Source: Thermoplasmatota archaeon (GTDB lineage Archaea > Thermoplasmatota > JAKEGO01). From it: DNA of 64,000 nt. Made by a program: the position numbers and the translations under genes. Shown one piece after another: positions 41,466 through 49,500 of the stretch. The notes below the pieces were generated by a model. It saw only the letters and a program-made list of their open reading frames with translations. It did not search any database and was not told the origin of the DNA. Position 1 is the stretch's first letter, and each line of letters begins with the position of its first letter. Where the stretch lies: NCBI GenBank assembly GCA_028279595.1, contig JANQNK010000020.1, positions 1 to 64,000 on the forward strand, read 5' to 3'.

Positions 41466-42650
41466 ATGTATCTTACCAATGAACAGGAGGCGATGCTGAA
41501 CGGAGAGGACGGACCGGTGCTGGAGCGCATGTTCCGGCTTCTCGTCCGTCTCGGGGACATCTACGGAGCAGAGAGAATGATCCCTGTCGGTTCCGTGCAG
41601 GTCGCCGGAGTGTCGTTCAAGTCGATCGGACTTCCGGGAACCGATTTCCTCGAGGACATCGCGTCGAAGGGGGAGAAGGTCAAGGTGTTGACCTACCTCA
41701 ATCCAGCGGGCATGGACATCGAGGACTGGAAGGAACTAGGGTTCCCGGAGGAGTTCGCACAGAACCAGATGAGGATCATGGATGCGTTCCGCGAGATGGG
41801 CATCGTGGTCACGTCGACGTGCACGCCCTACCTGGCAGGGAACCTGCCCAGGTTCAGGGAGCATATCGCATGGTCCGAATCCTCGGCAGTGTCGTTCTCG
41901 AACTCTGTGATAGGTGCCCGGACGAACAGGGAGGGCGGTCCGTCCGCCCTCGCTGCAGCGCTTTGCGGGGTGACACCGGATTACGGGCTGCACAGGGACG
42001 AGAACAGGGCTCCGACAGTGGTGATCGACCTCGAGGCCGAACTGAAGTCGAATGCGAACTTCGGCGCCCTCGGATACCACGTCGGCAAGCTGGTCAAGAA
42101 CAAGATCCCCTACTTCAGGGGCATGGAGAACGCGAACACCGACCAGCTCAAGGCCCTAGGCGCGGCGATGGCAGCTTCGGGCGCGGTCGCCCTCTACTAC
42201 GTGGAGGACCTGACCCCCGAGGCGAACCAGCAGGACATCTCTGGATTGGAGACCTTCTCGGTGACGGATTCCGAGATCAAGGAGACCTATGCGACCCTGA
42301 GGACCGGGGAGGAGCCGGACATCGTGTTCCTCGGCTGCCCCCACGCTTCCCTAAGGGAGATCGCCGATGTTGCCGCACAGGTCGAGGGTAAGACCCTTAG
42401 AAAGCCTGTCTGGATAGCGACATCCCGCGTCATGAAGGAGGCTGCTATCAGGATGGGCTTCGACAAGACCATCGAGGCTGCTGGCGGAAGGATCGTCGCC
42501 GATACGTGCATGGTCGTCTCGCCCCTCGAGCAGATGGGCTACGGGACCACCGCTGTCAACTCCGGAAAGGCAGCGAACTACCTTCCTGGATTCTGCAAGC
42601 AGAAGGTCGTGTTCGCGGACATCGCGGACCTCGTCATGGAGGTGGAATGA
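41466..42650 (+). CDS. Phosphomevalonate dehydratase large subunit (AcnX large)
   Basis: 394 residues from ATG 41466, which matches the family start MYLTNEQEAMLNGEDGP; an upstream ATG at 41451 adds five residues. The AcnX-type aconitase homologue dehydrates mevalonate 5-phosphate to trans-anhydromevalonate 5-phosphate. Candidate iron-sulfur ligands are Cys119 (STCTPYL), Cys291 (LGCPHAS) and Cys348 (DTCMVVSPL). The aconitase-like SFSNSVIGARTNREGGPSAL loop is present. The small subunit gene follows directly (TGATG overlap). The reaction is assigned from the archaeal family and from the mevalonate gene context. Confidence 0.93.
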   Translation: MYLTNEQEAMLNGEDGPVLERMFRLLVRLGDIYGAERMIPVGSVQVAGVSFKSIGLPGTDFLEDIASKGEKVKVLTYLNPAGMDIEDWKELGFPEEFAQNQMRIMDAFREMGIVVTSTCTPYLAGNLPRFREHIAWSESSAVSFSNSVIGARTNREGGPSALAAALCGVTPDYGLHRDENRAPTVVIDLEAELKSNANFGALGYHVGKLVKNKIPYFRGMENANTDQLKALGAAMAASGAVALYYVEDLTPEANQQDISGLETFSVTDSEIKETYATLRTGEEPDIVFLGCPHASLREIADVAAQVEGKTLRKPVWIATSRVMKEAAIRMGFDKTIEAAGGRIVADTCMVVSPLEQMGYGTTAVNSGKAANYLPGFCKQKVVFADIADLVMEVE

Positions 42651-43033
42651 TGGAAGGAAGGAGCATCAGTCCGGGCAAGGCCGAGGGAGAGGCCATCGTC
42701 TCGACCGAGCCGATCGGGTTCTACGGAGGAATCGACGCCCAGACCGGGATAGTCATAGAGCAGGGACATCCCCTCGAGGGCGAGAGCGTCACCGGAAAGG
42801 TCCTGGTATTCCCGAACGGAAAGGGCTCGACGGTCGGGTCCTACGTCATCTACGGACTCGAGAAGAACGGTGTTGGTCCCGTGGCTATCGTCAACCAGGA
42901 GACCGAGACCATCGTCGCCACAGGTGCGATCCTCGCTGGTGTGCCATGCGTGGACGGCATCGACATCTCGACCATCAATACAGGCGACAAGCTTATTGTA
43001 GACGCCGACAACGGGACCGTCGAGGTCGCATGA
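42650..43033 (+). CDS. Phosphomevalonate dehydratase small subunit (AcnX small)
   Basis: 127 residues forming the swivelling small domain of AcnX. Visible: GKAEGEAIVSTEPIGFYGGID, the segment LVFPNGKGSTVGSYVIYGL with the conserved Ser (substrate phosphate contact in aconitase-like swivel domains), and GAILAGVPCVDGID. Two adjacent ATGs occur; the second (42650) has five bases after GGAGGTG and is preferred. The TGA of the large subunit overlaps it by one base, and its own stop overlaps the ubiX ATG, giving tight translational coupling of all three. Confidence 0.93.
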   Translation: MEGRSISPGKAEGEAIVSTEPIGFYGGIDAQTGIVIEQGHPLEGESVTGKVLVFPNGKGSTVGSYVIYGLEKNGVGPVAIVNQETETIVATGAILAGVPCVDGIDISTINTGDKLIVDADNGTVEVA

Positions 43034-43587
43034 AGGACAGGATAATCGTCGGGATATCGGGCGCTTCCGCCCAGATGCTGGCCGTAGAGACTCTGAAGGC
43101 CTTGAAGGACACAGGCATCGAGATTCACCTCATCGCCACTGACACCGCGAAGGACATCATCGAGAAGGAGACGGAGTACTCCTGGGACTTCGTGGCCGAC
43201 CTGGCCGACGTCGTCCATTCCGACGATGATATGTTCGCATCGGTCGCCTCCGGTTCTTACCGGACCCTTGGAATGATAGTCGTCCCATGCAGCATGGCGA
43301 CCCTTGCTGAGATTGCGAACGGATTGGCGACCACACTTCTGACGAGAGCCGCGGACGTGACCCTGAAGGAGAGAAGGAAGTTAGTCCTCGTGACCAGGGA
43401 GACGCCGTTGAGCTACATCCATATCAAGAACATGTCGACCGTGACGAAGGCCGGCGGAGTGATCCTCCCGCCCATGTTCACCATGTACTCGAAACCGGGT
43501 TCGATAGAGGACATGGCCCGTCACATAGTCGGCAAGGTGCTGGACCAGTTCGACCTAGAACACGATCTCTACAGGCGATGGGAATGA
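43030..43587 (+). CDS. ubiX: UbiX flavin prenyltransferase
   Basis: 185 residues. UbiX joins a dimethylallyl group to FMN to make the cofactor used by UbiD-type decarboxylases. Motifs: IIVGISGASAQMLAVETL (flavin phosphate loop), ASGSYRTLGMIVVPCSMATLAEIANG, TRAADVTLKERRKLVLVTRETPLSYIHIKNM and GGVILPPMFTMYSKP. The length is typical. It starts within the stop of the dehydratase small subunit. Its presence with the UbiD homologue makes the operon self-sufficient for the decarboxylation step. Confidence 0.95.
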   Translation: MKDRIIVGISGASAQMLAVETLKALKDTGIEIHLIATDTAKDIIEKETEYSWDFVADLADVVHSDDDMFASVASGSYRTLGMIVVPCSMATLAEIANGLATTLLTRAADVTLKERRKLVLVTRETPLSYIHIKNMSTVTKAGGVILPPMFTMYSKPGSIEDMARHIVGKVLDQFDLEHDLYRRWE

Positions 43588-43898
43588 CCATCGAGATGAA
43601 CAGCAGCAGTCTGGAAGCACGCGTCATCAAATTGATCAGAGAGAAGTACCCGATAACGATGAAGCAGATGGCCAAGGAGCTTCACGTCTCGGACATGAAG
43701 GTCCGACGGGTGATCGGTCGACTCGCCCTTAGAGGGATCGTCGAGAAGGAGGTCCTTCCCGATGCGACCTACGTCCGATTGATCAGACACGATATCAAGT
43801 TCGTCGGACGGAAGGCGGACCAGATCCGTCCCATCAAGCACACCAGCACCAGGAGGGTCGTCGAGGAGCCTGAAGAGAACCAGAACATCTACCAATAG
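43578..43898 (+). CDS. Small winged-helix protein
   Basis: 106 residues overlapping the end of ubiX by ten bases. ARVIKLIREKYPITMKQMAKELHVSDMKVRRVIGRLALRGIVEKEVLP is a winged helix with the recognition helix at about residues 38-50 and a wing strand after it. The C-terminal 35 residues are basic then acidic and likely disordered (FVGRKADQIRP). No ligand-binding domain. As last gene of the isoprenoid unit it is a candidate local regulator, but it could equally be a general DNA- or RNA-binding protein. Confidence 0.75.
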   Translation: MGMTIEMNSSSLEARVIKLIREKYPITMKQMAKELHVSDMKVRRVIGRLALRGIVEKEVLPDATYVRLIRHDIKFVGRKADQIRPIKHTSTRRVVEEPEENQNIYQ

Positions 43899-43899
43899 A

Positions 43900-44232
43900 T
43901 CATTTTAAGAAACAAGGACAATCCTTTGACCTCAGGATAACGATCTGTTCATCTGGGGTATTGACATAATCCTCCTGCCTTTCGCTCCCCGTTGCCAACG
44001 CTTGTTCTAGCGGGCTCAGATGCCGATATCCCCTCAGTTCCATCTCCCTAACAAGGTCCTCATGGCGTAGATACAATGCTCTTTCCTTGCCCACCCATCT
44101 GAGGGTCTCTGGATGGTTCCTGTACCCCGTCCTTCCCTTGGTCAGGATCGACCAGATCGCATGGACCTCCCTGTGCTCTCCGAGAAGGTGCTGTCTGCAC
44201 AGGTGAGCCGGTTCGATGTCCCATACCCTCAT
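43900..44232 (-). CDS. Pyrimidine-dimer DNA glycosylase-like protein (T4 endonuclease V superfamily)
   Basis: 110 residues from the ATG that gives MRVWDIEPAHLCRQHLLGEHREVHAIW; the 18 in-frame codons before it fit no family member. QHLLxEHRE matches the helix of T4 endonuclease V that carries the catalytic Glu23 and Arg22. HPETLRWVGKERALYLRHEDLVREMELRGYRHLSPL is conserved in the short prokaryotic family. The N-terminal residue after Met is Arg, whereas T4 endonuclease V uses the alpha-amino group of Thr2, so glycosylase activity is uncertain. Monocistronic, with a GTATTTATC promoter element about 30 bases upstream; convergent with the winged-helix gene. Confidence 0.75.
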   Translation of the reverse strand: MRVWDIEPAHLCRQHLLGEHREVHAIWSILTKGRTGYRNHPETLRWVGKERALYLRHEDLVREMELRGYRHLSPLEQALATGSERQEDYVNTPDEQIVILRSKDCPCFLK

Positions 44233-44288
44233 CGATCCCTCTGTCCGTGGAGCAATGATAAATACATTCCCTAAGACGGGGACCAACG

Positions 44289-44298
44289 ATTAAGTATC
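44289..44298 (+). promoter_or_regulatory. TATA box of the iron-sulfur protein gene
   Basis: ATTAAGTATC, 21-30 bases ahead of ATG 44319; leaderless transcript expected. Confidence 0.5.
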
Positions 44299-44318
44299 CA
44301 CCAACCATACCTGGGTCG

Positions 44319-44957
44319 ATGCAAAGGACCATCAAGAAGGATTGGACCAGGAAGGAGCTCGACAACTACATTAAAGACATGAAGACGACCACCCTGGCGG
44401 CGAACATCACCGTCGAGGGTACCCATAGGGTACTTGACCTGAGTGAGATCGAGGAGATCCTTCGAGGTGCCGAGATCCTTGCCCAGCAGGACTGCTATTG
44501 CCGCGAGAAGATGGGCAACTGCAAGGAGCCCATGGACGGCTGCATCAACATCAACGAGGAAGCCAGGGACATGATCGACAAGGACAAGGGCCGGGAGGTG
44601 TCGGTGGAGGAGGCCCTCGAAGCGTTCGTCCGTACCTATGACGCAGGTTTCGTCTACATGGCGTACGAGTTCGAGAACCAGGACGGGATCGCTGTCATCT
44701 GTTCATGCTGTACCTGCTGCTGTCATTCTCTCTCTGCCGCCCTGAGGTTCGGTTACAGGGACCACGTGTTCAAGTCGAATCTCATCGCCCGTCAGGACAT
44801 CGATAAATGCAATGACTGCGGTCACTGCGTGGAGAGATGTCAGTTCGACGCCCGGGAGATGGTCGAGGGCACGCTGATCTACAACGAGCAGATGTGTTTC
44901 GGCTGCGGTCTGTGCATGACCTGTCCGCAGGACGCCATCACGATGGTCGAGCGCTAG
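44319..44957 (+). CDS. Multi-cluster 4Fe-4S protein
   Basis: 212 residues. The C-terminus carries two ferredoxin motifs: CNDCGHCVERC (CxxCxxCxxxC) and CFGCGLCMTCP, where the last spacing is two residues instead of three. The N-terminal half has further cysteines (QDCYCREKMGNC, DGC) and an unusual run ICSCCTCCCH, enough for one or two more clusters. The protein is soluble. Electron transfer is likely; the partner is unknown. Related archaeal and bacterial proteins with a CYCR/CSCC N-terminal half and a ferredoxin tail accompany various oxidoreductases. It ends five bases from the convergent membrane regulator. Confidence 0.8.
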   Translation: MQRTIKKDWTRKELDNYIKDMKTTTLAANITVEGTHRVLDLSEIEEILRGAEILAQQDCYCREKMGNCKEPMDGCININEEARDMIDKDKGREVSVEEALEAFVRTYDAGFVYMAYEFENQDGIAVICSCCTCCCHSLSAALRFGYRDHVFKSNLIARQDIDKCNDCGHCVERCQFDAREMVEGTLIYNEQMCFGCGLCMTCPQDAITMVER

Positions 44958-44962
44958 AGTTC

Positions 44963-46402
44963 TCAGAGAAGTACTGTAAGTCCGTACGCCAACGCTGCCG
45001 TCGGAGCCGAGGCCAGAATTACCGCGATGCCGAGATGCTCAAGCTTCTTGATCCTGGACAGCGAGACGCCGTGAGCGATTATCGCCACGGCGACGAAGGC
45101 CTCGACGAGGGCGGCCGTGGGGAGCTCATGCATGTAAAGAGTGACAGAAAGGACCCCCATGGATGCACCGATCGAGAGCAGGGCCGCACCGTAGAGGATC
45201 CTCCTGATCGGCCAGTTCGAGCGGCTCATGATGATGAGGACAATGCCGACACCGGCGATCAGGAAGGCCACCGGGATGACCCTGGGGTCATCAATGTCGC
45301 TGAGAGCGTAGTAGGGAACGAATATGATAGAGTAGATCCCGGCACCGAGGGAGATCCCCCTCAGTCCTGGGATTCCTATCCCCCAACCCTTCCCGCTTAG
45401 GAGAACCGTCATCACACCGAGGACGAGCCATGCCTCGACGTGCCCTTGCTCCTGACCGGATGCGGGTATCATCGAGGCGATGCCCTGCAGTACGAGCATC
45501 GTCCCCGCGACGGACATCATCATCTCCCTGCTCCTCCTCTCCGGTAGGGCTTTGTAGAAGACGAACAGAGAGAACGCCATCAACGGGACCATTGGGGTGT
45601 CCGGATGCGAGAATCCCCTGATCAGATAAGATAGGTGGACCAACACGATCGCTGCTACAGCCATCGGCATCCATGTGATGCCAGCCCGTCTGCCGAGCTC
45701 CATCGTTCCCGATAGGAACATCAGTCCTGGAATGTAGGCCATGAGAAGTACCAGGGTGTTGTCGACGAGAATGAAGGTTGCGAGGAGCAGTGCGATCCCT
45801 GCCGGCAGGGTGACGGAGATCAATCCCTTCAGGATCTCCTCCTTCTGCGCAGCGATGTCACGCCAATCCATCCTATCACCGTAACCGGACGGTGGAGGTA
45901 CATCCCGGTGAGCATCATCCTCTGGAACTGACTCATCGTTCTCACTGGTATTTTCCTCATCATCGGGGAAATCCGGCTCCGGAGGAGGTACAGGTCGTCC
46001 GATGTCCTCACCGAGTTCCGATAGTTTGATGACCTGCAGGGGGCTGAAACCCGAGTTGACAGCGAAGGAGAACGGCACCTCCGCGCCATCGACAAAGACG
46101 GTGCAGGGGTCCAGGCCGTTCCTCAATTTGGTCGATTCCGACAGTCCGTCGGGTGTCAGGATATAGGACTTCTGGCTCCGGGCCTTGCCACGGATGCGCG
46201 AGAGCGTTACCTCCACGTGTCCCTTGTCGACCATCTTCGAGAGAACGATGGCCACGTAACCTCGCTTGATCGACGTCGCCTCGGCGATGCCGGACTGGGT
46301 GACCTCGGGCGGCCTCTCGTAGTCATCGGCGGACCGTATCCAATCCGAGAGGTGGAGGAGTATCTTCTCCTCGGCCGTCAGTCTCGGCAGTGACATCGGC
46401 AT
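44963..46402 (-). CDS. Winged-helix protein with multi-pass membrane domain
   Basis: 479 residues. A cytoplasmic N-terminal winged helix (about 5-90: LTAEEKILLHLSDWI, QSGIAEATSIKRGYVAIVLSKMVDKGHVEV, SYILTPDG) is followed by a second small domain, an acidic proline-rich linker, and about ten membrane helices from residue 190 on. The frame extends 59 codons further upstream, but a TATA box (minus-strand GGTATATAAC at 46421-46430) lies 20-30 bases before ATG 46402, so translation most likely starts there on a leaderless message. The design is that of a membrane-bound transcription factor, inverted relative to the beta-helix regulators (DNA-binding end first). Signal unknown. Confidence 0.8.
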   Translation of the reverse strand: MPMSLPRLTAEEKILLHLSDWIRSADDYERPPEVTQSGIAEATSIKRGYVAIVLSKMVDKGHVEVTLSRIRGKARSQKSYILTPDGLSESTKLRNGLDPCTVFVDGAEVPFSFAVNSGFSPLQVIKLSELGEDIGRPVPPPEPDFPDDEENTSENDESVPEDDAHRDVPPPSGYGDRMDWRDIAAQKEEILKGLISVTLPAGIALLLATFILVDNTLVLLMAYIPGLMFLSGTMELGRRAGITWMPMAVAAIVLVHLSYLIRGFSHPDTPMVPLMAFSLFVFYKALPERRSREMMMSVAGTMLVLQGIASMIPASGQEQGHVEAWLVLGVMTVLLSGKGWGIGIPGLRGISLGAGIYSIIFVPYYALSDIDDPRVIPVAFLIAGVGIVLIIMSRSNWPIRRILYGAALLSIGASMGVLSVTLYMHELPTAALVEAFVAVAIIAHGVSLSRIKKLEHLGIAVILASAPTAALAYGLTVLL

Positions 46403-46420
46403 GTGGTAGCCCGTCAGGTC

Positions 46421-46430
46421 GTTATATACC
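46421..46430 (-). promoter_or_regulatory. TATA box of the winged-helix membrane protein gene
   Basis: GGTATATAAC on the minus strand, about 20-30 bases ahead of ATG 46402/46396. It falls inside the longer open frame and so decides the start. Confidence 0.6.
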
Positions 46431-46593
46431 TTATCGAAATCCCTTCCACGTCCTTCCCCGGAATATCTGGCCCGGGCTGAGAACCCTTCCGGTATCGTAC
46501 CGCTATGTCCGTGCAACTGCCCGTTGCGGTCCATCGTGGTCCCAGCTCTTTCCATGCCGAGAACGGCCGTTCCCGACATCCTTGATCACTTTC

Positions 46594-49500
46594 CTAGGCC
46601 GATGTTATCGTTATCTCTGGTGATTCCGCCCTCAATCCAGGCTGGTACATGTCGTATACGACCATCGAGGCAATGGTCGAGGTCGCCTCGAGGTCGGCCC
46701 TGATGGTGTACGGGATCTCGATCTCGGACCCCGGACCGATGGGCGTGATGTAGACGAGAACGGTTCCGTCGTCGTCTTCCCAGTTGTCTATATCGCCTTC
46801 CTCGATCATCGTGTCGAGGTCCCATGTCATCTGTTCGAACCCTGCGGGCGTTGGCATCTCGATGAGGATCATCTGGAGCGGGTCGGTTCCGTTGTACGTT
46901 ATCGACACGGTGCCGTTGACTATGTCACCCGTGCTCACGTTGACATCGCTCATGATCAGGTCGATATCGATCGGTAGTATGACCGGTTCGTAGGGCATGT
47001 AGTACGATGATATCAGCTGGAATGCGATCTGTCCGATGCTGGCGGATCCGATCGTAACATCGAACTCGTCGTCAACGTATGGCCTGAGATCGATGTACCG
47101 TGTCACTTCGGCGTTCTCCTCGGTAATTGTCTCCTCGTGGACCAGCGTTCCGTCGATCGACACGGAGACCGCCATCTCCTCGACATCTAGTATCGCCTGT
47201 CTCGCAATGGCCTGGAAAGCCACGACCGTGTCCCTGGTCCCGAAGAACCCTGTGGTCGTCCTGTGATTGAGGAGATACCTCGTCCCTGCCGTCGCATAGA
47301 ATGGTCTAAGGTCGTTAAGCGCCATGACGCAGTAACCGGTGGTCTCGACCACTTGAGGGGTCGAGCTCCAGCGCCAGTAGTAGCGGTCGTCGCTTCCCGA
47401 GTCGATCATCGTGTTGTCGGTTGTCCAGTAGGTCTCGTCACCGTCCACGATGGCCAGCTCCTTGAGCCTGTCCGCGATAGGAGTCGTCTGTGAGTGTCCC
47501 CGTTCCTCCAATACTATCAGGGATAGTGCGAGGGAGTAAGGATCGTCCCATATCTCGCTTAGATGAGAACCGATGTAGGCGACGGCGTCATCGAGTGCCG
47601 TTCCATCGTATCCGGAATAGATCAGGGACCTGGCGACATAAGCCGTCGTCGCAACGGTCTTCGTCTTCAGCACGTCCGGTGTGTACTCGTAAAAGCCCCA
47701 CTCGGGGAACGTGAACGAGCCGTCGGAATGCTGCAACTCCAGTATGAGTGCCTGCATGTCGGTGATGACCTTGTGGTCGACAGCGAATCCCGAGTCTATC
47801 GCGTCCTGGAACGTTATGAGGCCCCATGACGTGAGCCATGGGTGTGGCGCCCTGTCGGATGGGAACCATACGATGCCCCTCCCGGGTCCGTCCGGATTTT
47901 CCATGAGGAAGGTGAGCTCGTGGAGGATGCCCTGAACGACGATCTCCTCGTACTCACGCTTCTTGTCGTCGCCGATGCTGTCGTCGAGCAGCCTGTAGGC
48001 GATGACGTCCATTGCGAGAGTGGACATGCTCTGCTCTCCGCAGCCGCTGACATAGTGGATGTACTCCTCAGCACCGTCCATCGCTACAGCGTTCATCGAG
48101 CCCTGGAGCTTTATGTAGGCCATCTCGCTGCCAGGGACACGAAGCGGGTCCATCTCGATCGTGGTCTCGACGGTCATGTCGTCCTCGAGTATCCCGTTCG
48201 TGACGTTGTCGATCCTCAAACCGGTCGGTTCGACCCTGATCTTCCTGATCACGGAGTCCGAAAGGATGCCGTTCGTCGCATCGAGCCTCACTGAGGCCTC
48301 TCCGACCTCGTCCGCCACAAGGCGGAAGGAGATCGAGTCCACTGAGTTCGCGTCGACGACGACCGTTCCATCGGTTGCCCCGACGATGGTCATTCCCTCC
48401 GCAGATATGTCAAGTGCGATCGTTGACTGCTCATCGAGATAGTTGTAGACGAGAGCCTTCAGTTCGAACTCGTCGCCTAGAAGCGCCCTTACGGGAACGT
48501 CTGGCTCTACGAAGAAGTCCTGGAACACCGTGATCTCGATGTCGTCCGTTCCGATCCAGCCCTCCATGGTGGACGCAACGGTCTCCATGCTCCACGTGGT
48601 GATGGTGTCCGGTGCTGTCAGATCGATCGAGGCCATTCCGTTCTCATCTGTCTCTATCATCGGATTCCAGTACCACGTTTCAGGGAAGTACTTCCGTACG
48701 TGGGTCACGGATTTCCCACCGGCCGATGAGTAATCATCGCCGGATCCGGCCTGGGAACCGTTCCCGGCGCCCAATGCGTTCTCGGGAACACCGCCATCTG
48801 CTATGAAATCCCATTCATCCCAACCACCCCGCCATCCACCATCCTCCTTCTCGAGGAGCTCCCCGGAATCCTCATCCGCGCTGCTTGAGGGTGCGGACAT
48901 GTAGGAACCGATGCTGTCCTCAGAAGTCGGCGTGATGGTCTGGGTCATTATCGCTGCAGGCGGAAGTGCGACAAGAGCGACTGCAAGCATTGCATATGCT
49001 GACGCCGTCCTTGCCTTGCTGACGAGATACATGAATGCGATGACCAGGACGAGCCCTATCGAGAGGATGGCGGGGGCCATGCCCTCTGCCTGGAAGTCGA
49101 GCGCTTCGTTCGTATCGTGGATGTAGGCGCCGATCTGGACCTGTTCCTCTCCGCCCGTCGGCACGTAGCCATCGATGCCAGGGGCGGATTCCTCTCCGTC
49201 CATGTACCTGAAGACCTGGTAGACCTCCTCGTCCTCGTAGAGATCGGATGCCGTCATCCTCTGGGCGAGTTCGAACACCGAGGTATCGATGATCCTGATA
49301 CCGAGCGCTGCCTGGACCGGAAGGTCGTGCCTGTCGACGGAGATATCGACCGAGAGGTCGTCGCCGGGTTTCACCGTCGATGACGACGGTGTCGCTGATA
49401 CGGTCAGCGCATCGGGGTCGATGACCGCGACGAGTGCGCTGGAGGTGGCCGAAGAAAGGTCGTCCGCTATCCTGAGCGCCCTTACCTCGATGCCAGGGGC

